DNA of 64,000 nucleotides from CAWGMT01 sp963823675 (GCA_963823675.1 CAWGMT010000004.1:372001-436000); one strand, 5' to 3'; counted from the first letter of the stretch, positions 8,886 through 18,483 are shown. The notes: generated by a model from the sequence alone, not told the origin. Made by a program: numbers and translations.

Positions 8886-10994
8886 GCAGCTCTCCGGTCG
8901 GTGCCAGGACGACATAGATCGGATTGGTCAACTCCTGGGCCAGGTTCAACAGTCGATCCTGGTTGAGCTCGGCCAACATGATGCGTTGTTCAGGTGTGAT
9001 CGAGTTAATCGGAACGCGATCCGTATAGAGCTGAACCGTGACGAATTTCTTGAGAACGTCGACGACTTCCGGCCGGGGGAAAACTCCGCTCTCCATGGCC
9101 CGGCAGTTCGCACAGGTGACGCCGGTGAAGTCGATGAGAATCGGTTTGTTCTGGGTGGCCGCGAGCTCACGGGCCTGGTCGTAGCTCATTCCCCAGGACA
9201 CACCATGGAACCGCCTTTCCTGGCGCTCCGCCAGGGCGGGGTCGGCCGACGTGGCCTTGACCTCGTGGAGAGAGGAATCGCCGCCCCCGCCCGCAAACTG
9301 GAGGTGGGTGCCAAACTCGCTGGCATCGGGCGGCAGGAGGCCGACAATCAGGCGATTCCACGCCACGCTCTGCGGAACCCGGCCAAAGAGGGCGGGGGCC
9401 ATGAACAGGGCCAAGGCGAGGAACATCGAGCCGAAGAGCAGCCGACCTGGACCAACTTTGACTTCATCGTGGTCGTGATCGGTCCGGAAGATTCCCAGCA
9501 GGTAGAGCCCGCAGACAGCCGCCAGGACGACCCAGCTCGTCAGGACGACACTGGCATCGATCCACGCGTTCTCAGGCGTGACATACGCCAGCTCGGCGGT
9601 ATTCACAAATTTCAGCGCGGCCCCGATCTCGACCAGTCCGCCAACCACCTTGACGGCGTTCATCCAGTCGCCGCTGCGGGGCATCCGCGCGATCAGGCCC
9701 GGGGAGAGGGCCAGCAAGAAGAAGGGAAGTGCCACGACGGCTGCGAAGGTCGCCAGTCCGATGATAGGATAAAGGAAGCTCCCTCCCGCCGCCATGACGA
9801 GCAGCCCGCCCACGACCGGGAACGTGCAGGTGAACGAGGTGATCGTCAGCGTGAGCGCCATGAACACGACCCCGATCAGGCCGCCCCGGCTCTCGCCCTG
9901 GGCCGACGCATTGAGCAGGAAGCTCGGCAGGCGCAGCTCAAACAACCCCAGCAGGCTGAGCCCGAAGATCACAAAGAGTGCGGCGACGAGCAGGTTGATC
10001 AAGGCGTTGTTGGCCAGGTTCTGGAGCGACGACGCCGAGAAGAAGAACGCGAACAGGACCCCCACCGCCGTGAAGATCGCGATGATCGACAAGCAGTAGA
10101 TGATCGCCAGACCAGTTGACTTGGACCTTCCGCCAGGCCCCTGACCTTGCTTGACGAAGAAATTCACGGTGATCGGGATCATGGGCCAGACGCAGGGCAT
10201 GACGAGAGCGAACAACCCGCCCAAGGCTGATGCGAACAAGAACGGTATCAAGCCCCGCTCGGCTTCCTGGGCGATTTCGCTTTGAACTCGCGGCCCACCC
10301 GGATCCGGCAGTGGAGATGAAGCGATCGCCGCAGGCGGCGCGTCGGGTCTTGCGGCCCGTGTGCCCGCCTGAGCTTGAGCTGGCGATTCGCTCGTGCCGG
10401 CGCGAGTTGCGCCTCGCCGGCGGTGATCGTCAGGACGGCATCAGGCAGCGTCCATTGCCCGGGAATGCTACAGTGTTTGGCGTCGCAGACCATGTAGCCT
10501 GCCTGGCAGCGCAGCGCTTTCTTACCGGCCTCCATCCCGGCCGGAACCCGTAGCTTGATGCTCCATGTCACTTCATCTTCGTAATACTCGACGAATTCGA
10601 CGTCGGCGAAGTTGGGGTCCTTGTGCCGTTCGGGCGGCTTGGACGCGGTCCAGTCGCCTTCGATTTTGAGGCCAGCCGTATCGAAGAAGTCGAACGTGGT
10701 GTTGATCGGCCCGGACTCTTGCTTTTTGGACTGCTTGTAGATGTGGTAGCCGGGGTCGAGCTTGGCGATCACCTGGAATGTCACGGTTTCGCCTGCCTTG
10801 GCCTGGGCCGGACTTACCGAGGTGGTCAGCTCGGCGGTTGTGGGCTTGATCGCAAGCCTAGAGTCCTTTTTTGCCGGCTTGGGAGGATCGGCGGCCAGGA
10901 GCCCCGTGGCGGGCAGCAACCCTGGTGCGGCTGCGAGACCGATCAAAATGATCAGACCAAGCTTCAGGGCGATTCGTTCTGGCACGTGACGCAT
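8725..10994 (-). CDS. dsbD: Thiol:disulfide interchange protein DsbD, split by a frame change near 10.4 kb
   Basis: Two adjacent minus-strand frames reconstruct one DsbD. The first (from ATG 10994) has a signal peptide (LGLIILIGLAAAPGLL...) and the periplasmic alpha domain, with cysteines in LRCQAGYMVCDAKHC. Its homology ends at VLTITAGEAQLAP, after which it is arginine-rich. The next frame gives an Ala/Pro linker (GTSESPAQAQAGTRAA...) and then the CcdA-like core from 10251: LFALVMPCVWPMIPITV, about eight membrane helices, and SFTCTFPVV with the second active Cys. The C-terminal thioredoxin domain has CANC (TGVTCANCRAMES). The family moves electrons from cytoplasmic thioredoxin to periplasmic disulfides and cytochrome c maturation. 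As written, the two frames overlap by TTGA at 10248-10251, so translational coupling of two proteins is the alternative. The continuous linker favours a one-base indel between about 10385 and 10430. Confidence 0.82.
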
Positions 10995-11129
10995 GACTGG
11001 ATGTCCCATGCGATTTCCCGCGAGGAGATCGCGTTCCGCTAACCCACAAATCACAACAACTCCTCTCATCGTAGGTGTTATTGATGAACCGGACAAGACA
11101 TTCGAGCTATCACGCCAGTTCCCCAGGCA

Positions 11130-11255
11130 TCAAGTAGTCATCACGCTCAGCGTGATGATCCGTCACGCGGAGCGTCACGGCTACTTCGATTCACGGCCGT
11201 TGTAGCCATCACGCTCCGCGTGATGATCCGTCACGCGGAGCGTGACGGCTACTTC
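11130..11255. repeat. Cluster of dispersed palindromes (TCACGCGGAGCGTGA type)
   Basis: Four palindromic units in alternating forms (ATCACGCTCAGCGTGAT, GTCACGCGGAGCGTCAC, ATCACGCTCCGCGTGAT, GTCACGCGGAGCGTGAC) lie between dsbD and the phosphatase gene. The same family forms the long array at 17184-17560 and a single degenerate copy at 15030-15045. Each unit can form a perfect or near-perfect hairpin. They behave like REP elements: intergenic, clustered and not coding. Confidence 0.8.
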
Positions 11256-11413
11256 AGACTTCGGATTGACCGGCGAGTCGAACTTGCCTACGATTCGCCG
11301 GCAGGTTGGAAGCGCCTTCCCCAGAAAACACCTCTGCGCTACCAGAACGTCTTCGTACCCCGGCGACACCGCCGGTCTCGATCCCGGGCCCAGTCTCGAG
11401 AGGATTCCGCTCG

Positions 11414-12028
11414 ATGCGCAAGGTGTTCTGTGGGCTAGTCCCCCTGGTAGCCGCGGCACTGGCTACATGGCTGGTGGTGCTGGATCGGCAAGGCCGGTTG
11501 GTCTGGGATCACTGGGACGAAGTCAAACGGGGTATTCTCTACCGGAGCGGGCAGCTCACGAGCGCACAGCTCACCCAGGCGGTAAGGCGTCATAACATTC
11601 GCACTGTCATCAATTTACAGTGGCCGGGCGAAGAGATGGTTCAGGAGCGGGCGCTGGCGGCTCGACTGGGAGTCGATTTCGTCAATCTCCCGATGCCAGG
11701 CGATGGCTTTGGCGAGGAGTGGGAATTCCGCGCGATCCTCAAGATCGTGGACGATCCCGAGCGTCGGCCTGTTCTCGTGCATTGTGCGCGCGGAACGTGT
11801 CGGACCGGGGCGGCGGTCGGCATTTATCGTCTCGAGCGCGATGGCTGGGCCCTCGACGACGTGGCGACGGAGATGAAGCGGCAGACCTATCGCTCGGGTT
11901 GGCTTCCTGGTTACATCTACGCGCTGGCGAGGAACAAGCCAGCCCTCGCGGGGCCTCGTCCCGAACGGATCGACGACGACAATCGGGAGAGATCGCCGAC
12001 TGCGCCGGAGGCTGCCCATGAGCTCTGA
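11414..12028 (+). CDS. Membrane-anchored dual-specificity/tyrosine phosphatase-like protein
   Basis: I chose ATG 11414 (MRKVFCGLVPLVAAALATW), which gives an N-terminal signal anchor and has GAGAGGA 8 bases upstream. The catalytic loop is VHCARGTCRTG (~residues 117-127), a complete HC-x5-R P-loop of cysteine phosphatases. It is preceded by LYRSGQLTSAQL and TVINLQWPGEE, the usual N-terminal elements of the DSP/PTPLA-like fold, and a general-acid-type region (NLPMPGDGF). The family dephosphorylates phosphoproteins or phosphoinositides. The anchor would place the domain outside the cytoplasmic membrane. It overlaps the next gene by 11 bp (12018-12028), so the two are translated together. Substrate unknown. 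Confidence 0.8.
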   Translation: MRKVFCGLVPLVAAALATWLVVLDRQGRLVWDHWDEVKRGILYRSGQLTSAQLTQAVRRHNIRTVINLQWPGEEMVQERALAARLGVDFVNLPMPGDGFGEEWEFRAILKIVDDPERRPVLVHCARGTCRTGAAVGIYRLERDGWALDDVATEMKRQTYRSGWLPGYIYALARNKPALAGPRPERIDDDNRERSPTAPEAAHEL

Positions 12029-13793
12029 GACGGCCCGGATCGGGGCCTTCCGCCGGTCGTCGGCACAGAGGTTGCATCGATGGGACCCGGCCGTGAATCG
12101 GTTCCTCGTGCTCGGCGGCCGCGTCTGGGCGCAGCTCGCGATCATCGTGCTTGGTGCCGGCTTCGTGATGCTCGGCGGGGATAGCCTGGATCTCGGTCCG
12201 ATCGAGGCTCGACTCGGATTGGCGGCCCGCGAGCATTTCGGGCCGTTGGGTCAGGTATTCGGCTACTGGGCGCCCGACCTCTGGCCGGCCCAAGTATTGC
12301 CGAGCAGGGCGCTCGCCCTCTTGCAACCCGCCTGGGAGACGTCGTCGGGCGCGGTTCGCTGGCCGGCGGCGATCGCCGGCCTGATTGCCGGATTGATCCT
12401 CGTGAGCGGGATGGGCCGGGTCCAGGGAAAGCGCGCGGCCGTCTTCTTGGGCCTCTGCTGGTTTGGAAGTATCGCGCTCATCGATCGGTCGGCGGGAGCC
12501 GGAGTCAACTTGGTTCTGGGGCTCGGCACGATCGCCGCGATTCAGCGAATCATGACCCGAGGGCCGGACCTGGTTGCGGGGCTCTGGGCGGCGTGGGCCT
12601 TTCTGGCTGGCGGATGGCCTCCTCTGGCAGTCATTCTCATGGCTTCCATCGCGGTAGCAAAGAACTCGGGCGGATTGAGCGGCCGCTTGATTCTTCCACC
12701 GATGCTGGCGGCTGCGGTCTGGTCGGCCTGGACCATTGCGACCTGCTCGGCCGAGGCCTGGGCAGCCGCGCTCACGCTTCCTTTCACCCAGAAGCCAACG
12801 TGGACACTCGGCACCGGTGGGATTGGACTGGGCTTTCGGTGGAGCGCCTTTTTTGCCATTTGTTCCCAGATTCTCCGACTAGCCGCCGTCGTCGCGATCG
12901 GGCTGGGCTTGCCGTGGAGCGCGTTCGCCACCCTCGCCGCCAGTGGCTCGGCGCGCACGCACTGGAAGCTCGAGTGCCGTTCCTGGGTCATCGGTTGGGT
13001 TTGGGTCGCGTTGGTTTCTCTGATCGCGGGCACACTTGTTCCGGGCATGAGTTCCGCGACGCAAATGGTCGCTGTGGCAGGCCTGGCCGTGGGAGCGGCG
13101 GCCAGCCTCGAGTCAGCTTGGTGCGGGGCCCTTTCGCGTGCCGCGCAGCGTTGGTTCTTCATGCTTTTCGCTGGCATCACCTTACTCTGGTTGAGCGCGT
13201 CGATCTACGGAAGCTTCATCTGGTGCGTGGCGATGCCGTTTTACCGCGTGCTGGGCGTCGTCATGGGCTTGTTGGTTATCGGGGTCGGTATCCTGGCTTA
13301 CGCGGCCCTCGCCTCGGGAAACGTGCGTCGTGGAATGGTTGCTATCGTCATCATCGCCATCGGACTCAAGCTGGGTCACTGGGGTTATTACGTGCCCGAG
13401 TGGAATTACCGCCGCAGCCAGGGCCCTTGGGCTCGCGCGATCGCCCAGTGGGTCCCCCGCAGATGGACCTTGTACACAATCCACGACTGGCCGCCGGACC
13501 TAGCGTTCTTTCTCAAGCGGCCGGTCCGCCAGTTGCGGAGCCCCCGGTTCCTCGAGTACCAACCCGGACACGAGAGCAAGTTCGTTCTGCTGCTTCCTTC
13601 AGAGCTGGAAAACTGGCCCGATGCGGCGGTCCCGATCATGACAGTCGCGAGATTTCAGGATCAGTACGGCGGCGAGCGCATTCTGGCACGTACCGCCGGT
13701 GCCGTCCCACCCCCACTTGGCCCATATCCTTTTCGCGTCAGCCAGGCCCACCCATCGCCGGGGATGAAGGATGAAGGTGGAGTGATGAGGTGA
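12018..13793 (+). CDS. Polytopic membrane protein of unknown function
   Basis: 591 residues with about 11 strongly hydrophobic segments between residues 35 and 455, followed by a ~130-residue soluble C-terminal part (WARAIAQWVPRRWTLYTIHDWPPDLAFFLKRPVRQLRSP...). The layout of helices plus an outside C-terminal domain resembles GT-C glycosyltransferases of the ArnT type, and the neighbouring GT39-like gene at 6355 has a related look. No acidic catalytic pair can be identified with confidence in the first loop. The start overlaps the phosphatase stop by 11 bp, which points to an operon. The C-terminal ~20 residues (HPSPGMKDEGGVMR) look non-conserved. Function is not assigned. Confidence 0.65.
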   Translation: MSSETARIGAFRRSSAQRLHRWDPAVNRFLVLGGRVWAQLAIIVLGAGFVMLGGDSLDLGPIEARLGLAAREHFGPLGQVFGYWAPDLWPAQVLPSRALALLQPAWETSSGAVRWPAAIAGLIAGLILVSGMGRVQGKRAAVFLGLCWFGSIALIDRSAGAGVNLVLGLGTIAAIQRIMTRGPDLVAGLWAAWAFLAGGWPPLAVILMASIAVAKNSGGLSGRLILPPMLAAAVWSAWTIATCSAEAWAAALTLPFTQKPTWTLGTGGIGLGFRWSAFFAICSQILRLAAVVAIGLGLPWSAFATLAASGSARTHWKLECRSWVIGWVWVALVSLIAGTLVPGMSSATQMVAVAGLAVGAAASLESAWCGALSRAAQRWFFMLFAGITLLWLSASIYGSFIWCVAMPFYRVLGVVMGLLVIGVGILAYAALASGNVRRGMVAIVIIAIGLKLGHWGYYVPEWNYRRSQGPWARAIAQWVPRRWTLYTIHDWPPDLAFFLKRPVRQLRSPRFLEYQPGHESKFVLLLPSELENWPDAAVPIMTVARFQDQYGGERILARTAGAVPPPLGPYPFRVSQAHPSPGMKDEGGVMR

Positions 13794-14066
13794 CGGACCG
13801 GGCGAGCCCAGCGGGCCGGCCTCCGACTTCCGGGCGCGATACGCAGGATGCACAGGGCGAGGATCCAGCAGCAATCCGCTGTCACAGAATCCCGCAAGCG
13901 TCGTAGTAATCAATCCGGATTTGTGAAAAACGCTCAAACGTGGGCGCGCGGCGGCGAGACACCGTATAATGAAACCGGACAATGGATTCCCGGCTCCTCG
14001 TTTGAGTTTCGACGCCTCACTCTGGACGGGAACGTGGCCGGAATCGTGTGCTTAGAGGGACGCCCG

Positions 14067-14966
14067 ATGATTGGCAAGCTCAGAGACATTCTCGGTCCCG
14101 GCGGTTCGAGCAAGTCTGGCGGGACGCGCCGCCGCGTGAGCCTCCAGCGCCGATTCACGATCATCTCGGAGTCGGCACGCGGCAGTATGTCCAGAGTCTA
14201 TCGGGCGCTGGATAACGAAACCGGCCGGAACGTCTGTCTGAAAGTCCAGTCGCGCGAGAAGAACGAAGCGGCTTTGAACCGAGCTTCCCAGAAAGTGCCG
14301 CGTCCGCTCGAAGGTGAAATCGGCTTGCAGATCGTTCATCCTCATGTCGTGCGAACGCTCGACTGGGGATTCTCGACTGCGGGCGAGCACTTTCTGGTGA
14401 TGGAATTCATCGACGGAACCAGCTTTCAGTACATCCGCGAAGCCCGGACTGCGCGAACCATACAGAGAGTCGAGTTGCTGGCCCAAGCGGCCGAGGGCTT
14501 GGCAGCCATCCACGCGGCGGGATTCATCCACCACGATATCAATCCGCGGAATTTCCTGGTTACTCGGGACGACCAGGTCAAGCTCATCGATTTCGGGCTG
14601 ACCATCCCTAACACCGAAGAGTTTCGCCGCCCCGGGAATCGAACCGGGACGCTTCAATACATGGCTCCCGAGCTGCTGCGGCGCGAACCCATTGACGAAC
14701 GGATCGACATATTCGCCTTCGGCGTGTTGGCGTTCGAGTTCTTGACGAACCGGCTCCCCTACGACGCTAACAGCTCGACAACGATCATGCTTCAGCGGAT
14801 CAATTCCGAGCCGCTCGACCCGGCCATCGTCAGGCCGCAGCTATCCGAAGAATTATGCCAGCTCCTCCGGCAGTTGACGGCCCGCCGCAAGGAGCAGCGC
14901 TGGGCGGCAATGAGCACGCTGCCCGAAGCGCTGCGTGCCGTTCCCGTCAAGCGCCGTCGCGACTGA
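14067..14966 (+). CDS. Serine/threonine protein kinase
   Basis: I chose ATG 14067 (MIGKLRDILG) behind GAGGGA; the frame is open further upstream but without coding character. The kinase domain covers ~residues 28-285: glycine-rich loop ESARGSMSRVYRA (~33-45), VAIK-type lysine in VCLKV (~57), catalytic loop HHDINPRNFLV (HRD variant HHD, ~residues 153-163), LIDFGL (DFG) and YMAPELL (APE). The protein is short, with no C-terminal transmembrane or sensor domain, so it is a soluble bare kinase of the Hanks type that is abundant in planctomycetes. A TATAAT at 13965-13970 is a candidate -10 box about 100 bases upstream; no good -35 box is visible. No cognate substrate gene is adjacent. Confidence 0.87.
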   Translation: MIGKLRDILGPGGSSKSGGTRRRVSLQRRFTIISESARGSMSRVYRALDNETGRNVCLKVQSREKNEAALNRASQKVPRPLEGEIGLQIVHPHVVRTLDWGFSTAGEHFLVMEFIDGTSFQYIREARTARTIQRVELLAQAAEGLAAIHAAGFIHHDINPRNFLVTRDDQVKLIDFGLTIPNTEEFRRPGNRTGTLQYMAPELLRREPIDERIDIFAFGVLAFEFLTNRLPYDANSSTTIMLQRINSEPLDPAIVRPQLSEELCQLLRQLTARRKEQRWAAMSTLPEALRAVPVKRRRD

Positions 14967-15127
14967 TCGGGCACATTCCGTATTCAAGTGAGCCCTCGGC
15001 CCAGACCTCTCCCGGAGGGAGTTGTGTAGTCATCACGCTCCGGGTGATGTCGCGTCAAGTGGTCCCTCGCCCCAGACCTCGCCCAGAGGGAGAAAGAATC
15101 GGTATCCGGCTGCTCCGTCCGCGACGG

Positions 15128-16045
15128 CTATCGCGCACGGGTCGCGCGGATCACGCGGGGGTGTTTGTTGAGGTCGTAGACCGTTGCGGCCACGGTGAGG
15201 TCGGCTTGCTTGTCGATGAGTGAACGGACCGGTTTCTCCTGATTGTCGCCGATCTCGAGGATCAGGTGGCCGCCTGGCTTCAGGTGCCGCGGCGACTGTT
15301 CGATCAAACGAGCGACGACGGCCAGGCCATCGGGGCCGCCGTCCAGAGCCGCGTGCGGCTCGTAGTCGCGCACCCCGCGCTCGAGGTGCTCGATCTCGCA
15401 CGTGGGGATATACGGCGGATTGGAGAGGATTACATCGAAGGGTTCGAGATCGGCCACGGGGTCGAGCAGGTCGCCCTGGCGAAAATCGATGCGGTCCGCG
15501 ACATTCAGAAGAGCGGCATTGCGCCGGGCGACTTCGAGTGCCGCCGGATCGCTGTCGATCGCGATGAAGCGCGCACCCGGATGCTGCCGGACCGAGGCGA
15601 TCGCCAGGCAGCCGCAGCCCGTGCCGACATCCACAGCCCGAACCGTTTCGAGGTTGCGGGTCTGGTCGAGAAACTCGACGACCGTGAATTCCGAGTCGGG
15701 GCGAGGGATCAAGACCGCGTTTGTGACCTCAAACGGCAGCGAGTAGAACTCCTTGTGGCCAACCAGGTAGGCGACAGGTGACCCTTCGGCCCGGCGGCGA
15801 ACCAACTCGCGAAACTCGGCGCGGGGTTCTGTCCCGACTTCCTCCCCAAAATGAGTGTAGAGTTGAACACGTTGCCAGGAAAGGACTTGGGCCAACATCA
15901 CCTCGGCATCGAGCCGGGGACTTTCCGAACCATGACGCTTGAGGTAATTTGCGGTCCAGGTCAACAGCCGCCCGACGGTCCACGGCTCTTCGACTGGGTG
16001 TTCGAGGCTCGCCTGGGCTGGCGATTCGTGGGATGTGTCCATCAT
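15128..16045 (-). CDS. prmC: Peptide chain release factor N5-glutamine methyltransferase
   Basis: A 305-residue class I methyltransferase with the PrmC/HemK layout. The helical N-terminal domain (residues ~20-95, WTVGRLLTWTANYLKRHGSE... LDAEVMLAQVL) includes YLVGHKEFYSLPFEV (~95-109) and IPRPDSEFTVV. The SAM-binding motif is VDVGTGCGCLAIA (~140-152), and the diagnostic catalytic NPPY is in ILSNPPYIPTCEIEHLERGVRDYEPHAALDGGPDG. The enzyme methylates the glutamine of the GGQ motif in RF1 and RF2. It lies 45 bp downstream of prfA on the same strand, so enzyme and substrate are encoded together. Length is close to the family norm. Confidence 0.94.
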   Translation of the reverse strand: MMDTSHESPAQASLEHPVEEPWTVGRLLTWTANYLKRHGSESPRLDAEVMLAQVLSWQRVQLYTHFGEEVGTEPRAEFRELVRRRAEGSPVAYLVGHKEFYSLPFEVTNAVLIPRPDSEFTVVEFLDQTRNLETVRAVDVGTGCGCLAIASVRQHPGARFIAIDSDPAALEVARRNAALLNVADRIDFRQGDLLDPVADLEPFDVILSNPPYIPTCEIEHLERGVRDYEPHAALDGGPDGLAVVARLIEQSPRHLKPGGHLILEIGDNQEKPVRSLIDKQADLTVAATVYDLNKHPRVIRATRAR

Positions 16046-16090
16046 GGGAAACGAGACCTCACTCCGTTCTCATCCGGGTCCGAAGGCCGG

Positions 16091-17191
16091 TCAGAGCTCG
16101 CCGAGCTGCTCACGGCGGTCGTGCTCGATCAGGGCCTTGGTCAAGGTAAGCATGTCGCCTTGGATGACTTGGTCAAGGTTGTAGAGCGTTAGCCCGATCC
16201 GATGATCGGTCAGACGGTTTTGCGGGAAGTTGTAGGTGCGGATCCGTTGCGACCGATCGCCGGAACCGATCAGGTTTCGCCGTGCCAGATCGCGCTGGGA
16301 CCGCGCCGATTCCACGATCTGATTGTAGAGCCGCGACCGGAGAATCCGCATCGCCTTTGTCTTGTTTTTGTGTTGGCTCCTTTCATCACGACAGTTGACC
16401 ACCAGCCCCGACGACAGGTGAGTGATCCGGACGCCGCTTTCGGTCTTGTTCTGGTGCTGGCCTCCCGGCCCGCCAGACCGCATGACGTCGATCAAGAGGT
16501 CCTCGGGTCGAATCACGATCTCGACTTCCTCCGGCTCAGGCAGGACGGCCACCGTGGCGGCCGACGTGTGGATCCGTCCCTGGGCCTCGGTTTCGGGTAC
16601 GCGTTGAACGCGATGTCCGCCGCTTTCAAACTGGAGGTGCCGCAGCGCGCCTTCGCCCGTAATGCTGAACGATACTTCGCGAAAACCCGCGAGCTCGGTC
16701 GGCTCGATGTCGAGGAGCTCGAACTTCCAGCCCATCCGTTCGGCGAAGCGCCGGTACATCTCGAAAAGGTCGCGGGCGAAGAGCGCCGCCTCATCGCCGC
16801 CGGTGCCGGCGCGGATTTCGACAATCACCGCGGCGTGGTTGGCTCCGGTGCTCCGGTCGTAGAGCATGTCGCGCAAGGCCTCCGCTTCCTCGTCCTGGCG
16901 AGATTTGAGTGCGGCGAGCTCGGCCTCGGCATAAGAGCGCATCTCGGCGTCGCTCTCGGCGGCAGAGAGCTGCTCTGCCTCCGAAATCTGCCGGCCCAGT
17001 TCCAGATAACGGTCGTAGACCAGGGCCACTTTGGCGAGCGCCCCGCGCTCTTTGGCCAGGGCCGTCACCCGCGCGGCATCACAGGTCACTGCCGGGTCGA
17101 GCAGCGACTGCTCGATCTCACGAAACCGCTGATAATCGGCCTGGAGTTTCTCGAACACGTGGATCGTCTCGGACACGGCGGTAGCCGTCAC
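16091..17191 (-). CDS. prfA: Peptide chain release factor 1
   Basis: RF1, which reads UAA/UAG stop codons and triggers peptide release. The N-terminal helical domain (residues ~12-110) is followed by VEIRAGTGGDEAALFARDLFEMYRRFAE. The GGQ loop is SGGPGGQHQNKTESGVRITH (~residues 230-249). The stop-recognition region in domain 2 (RVQRVPETEAQGRIHTSAATVAVLPE) includes the PxT-type tripeptide zone, read here as PETEAQGRIHTS. The frame is open from GTG 17191, but the true start is probably GTG 17176 (VSETIHVFEKL): the sequence between is the edge of the palindromic repeat array, which may have replaced the original 5' region. It sits between rpmE and prmC, the usual bacterial order. Confidence 0.95.
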   Translation of the reverse strand: MTATAVSETIHVFEKLQADYQRFREIEQSLLDPAVTCDAARVTALAKERGALAKVALVYDRYLELGRQISEAEQLSAAESDAEMRSYAEAELAALKSRQDEEAEALRDMLYDRSTGANHAAVIVEIRAGTGGDEAALFARDLFEMYRRFAERMGWKFELLDIEPTELAGFREVSFSITGEGALRHLQFESGGHRVQRVPETEAQGRIHTSAATVAVLPEPEEVEIVIRPEDLLIDVMRSGGPGGQHQNKTESGVRITHLSSGLVVNCRDERSQHKNKTKAMRILRSRLYNQIVESARSQRDLARRNLIGSGDRSQRIRTYNFPQNRLTDHRIGLTLYNLDQVIQGDMLTLTKALIEHDRREQLGEL

Positions 17192-17560
17192 GCTCCGCGT
17201 GACGGGACATCACGCGGAGCGTGATGACTACACAAATCGCAGTAGCCGTCACGCTCCGCGTGACGGGACATCACGCGGAGCGTGATGACTACACAAATCG
17301 CAGTAGCTGTCACGCTCCGCTTGACCGGACATCACGCGGAGCGTGATGACTACACAAATCGCAGTAGCCGTCACGCTCCGCGTGACGAGACATCACGCGG
17401 AGCGTGATGACTACACAGATCGCAACAGCCGTCACGCTCCGCTTGACGGGACATCACGCGGAGCGTGATGACTACGCAAATCGCGGTAGCCGTCACGCGG
17501 AGCGTGATGACTATACAAATCCCGGGAGCCGTCACGCTGAGCGTGATGGCTACACAAATC
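17184..17560. repeat. Tandem array of ~61-bp units with two palindromes each
   Basis: About six tandem copies of a ~61-bp unit; the last two are shortened. Each unit contains a GTCACGCTCCGCGTGAC-type palindrome, then GGGACATCACGCGGAGCGTGATG, then ACTACACAAATCGCAGTAGC. The array fills the rpmE-prfA gap and reaches into the 5' end of prfA. Several units carry paired changes such as CGCGTGACGG versus CGCTTGACGG. The array is read as a spurious protein with HAERDGY repeats in one frame. The same palindromes occur at 11130-11255 and near 15035. Confidence 0.92.
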
Positions 17561-17575
17561 GTTGTAGTGCAATGC

Positions 17576-17620
17576 GGAACGGCCCCCGAGCAGACCATCC
17601 GGTCGCTCGGGAGCCGTTCT
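17576..17620 (-). terminator. Stable hairpin downstream of rpmE
   Basis: Inverted repeat of about 15 bp: GGAACGGCCCCCGAGC at 17576-17591 pairs with GCTCGGGAGCCGTTC at 17605-17619. It lies 20 bases after the rpmE stop codon on the minus strand. There is no clear T-run after it, so it may be an RNA stabiliser or a Rho-assisted terminator, not a canonical intrinsic one. Confidence 0.6.
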
Positions 17621-17640
17621 GAGGTGGAGGCACTTTATCG

Positions 17641-17883
17641 CTAAGGCTTGTCGGCCGTTGCAGTCGCTTTTTTGGCTTTGCCGTAGGTTCCCTGGAATTT
17701 CTTGTTGAATTTATCAACCCGGCCTGCCGCATCGACAAACTTGACCGAACCGGTGAAGTAGGGGTGGCATCGCGAGCAAACCTCGACCATGATCTTGGGC
17801 TTGGTGCTACGCGTCATGAACGTATTGCCACACCCGCAGGTCACCACGCAATCTTGATACTTGGGATGAATGCCGTCTTTCAT
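17641..17883 (-). CDS. rpmE: 50S ribosomal protein L31
   Basis: An 80-residue protein that starts MKDGIHPKYQDC, the standard L31 N-terminus. Four zinc-binding cysteines are present (C12 and C16/C18 in DCVVTCGCG, then CSRCHPYFTG with C-x-x-C), so this is the zinc-containing C+ form. The motif HPYFTGSVKFVDAAGRVDKFNKKF is typical. A lysine/alanine-rich tail (KAKKATATADKP) follows. L31 binds the 50S/30S interface. It is upstream of prfA and prmC on the same strand, separated from prfA by the repeat array and a hairpin. Confidence 0.97.
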   Translation of the reverse strand: MKDGIHPKYQDCVVTCGCGNTFMTRSTKPKIMVEVCSRCHPYFTGSVKFVDAAGRVDKFNKKFQGTYGKAKKATATADKP

Positions 17884-17928
17884 GTCTCTATACCGCCGTT
17901 CATGGCATGAATGAATGCGCGTCGGGAC

Positions 17929-18483
17929 TCAGGCTTTCCCGTCGAGAAGGGCCGCGACTGCCTTCTCAACTTCGTCGTAAGTGAACTGATTGTTCGGATC
18001 GTCCATGGTGAATCGCTTAACTTCCTTGCCGTCAGGACCATAGATAAACACGGCGGGAATCGCGTTGATGTTCAGCTTCTCGTAGCCTTCACCGGATTCC
18101 TCGTCGAGCAACACGTTCGTGACGACCGAATTCTTTTCCTTGAGGAATTTCTCGGCCTCGGCGACGGCCGCCTTGTTCGTGGGGTCGTCCAGCGACAGCG
18201 ATACAACTGCCAGGCCTTTCTTGGCGAACCGGCGATGCATCGCCAAAACGTGCGGGAAATTCTCCTTGCAGGGACCACAAGTTGTCGACCAAGCGTCGAC
18301 CAGCGTGTACTTGATCGTCTTATCGCCTGCCAGCCGTTCCTGAAGCTGTTTCCAGGTGAGGCGAACGAGCTTGACTTCGCCCGCCGCGCCGGAGTCGTCG
18401 GAGACGGCAAGTTTGTCGCCGCCAACCGTTGCCAGAATTCCCGCGACGAACATGACACCAAAAGAACAAGGCAAGCGTTTCAT
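17929..18483 (-). CDS. TlpA-like thioredoxin-fold protein, secreted
   Basis: 184 residues with a signal peptide (MKRLPCSFGVMFVAGILATVGG). A thioredoxin fold follows, with the redox motif CGPC in DAWSTTCGPCKENFPHV (~residues 69-72), SLSLDDPTN and NAIPAVFIYGPDGKEVKRF, where the cis-proline is in AIPAVF. TlpA/ResA-type proteins reduce disulfides in the periplasm, often for cytochrome c or sulfur metabolism. Start ATG 18483 agrees with the signal peptide. The redoxin gene at 18684 lies upstream on the same strand, 200 bp away. The combination with dsbD in the same window suggests an active exported-thiol network, though no direct link is shown. Confidence 0.85.
   Translation of the reverse strand: MKRLPCSFGVMFVAGILATVGGDKLAVSDDSGAAGEVKLVRLTWKQLQERLAGDKTIKYTLVDAWSTTCGPCKENFPHVLAMHRRFAKKGLAVVSLSLDDPTNKAAVAEAEKFLKEKNSVVTNVLLDEESGEGYEKLNINAIPAVFIYGPDGKEVKRFTMDDPNNQFTYDEVEKAVAALLDGKA

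Noticed and set aside
17184..17560. Possible CRISPR array
   Set aside because: Units are contiguous ~61-bp tandem copies without unique spacers, and there are no cas genes in the window.
17404..17622. ORF with HAERDGY-type repeats in the palindrome array
   Set aside because: It is a translation of the tandem palindromes; no start signal, no real sequence constraint beyond the DNA repeat, and it overlaps the hairpin after rpmE.
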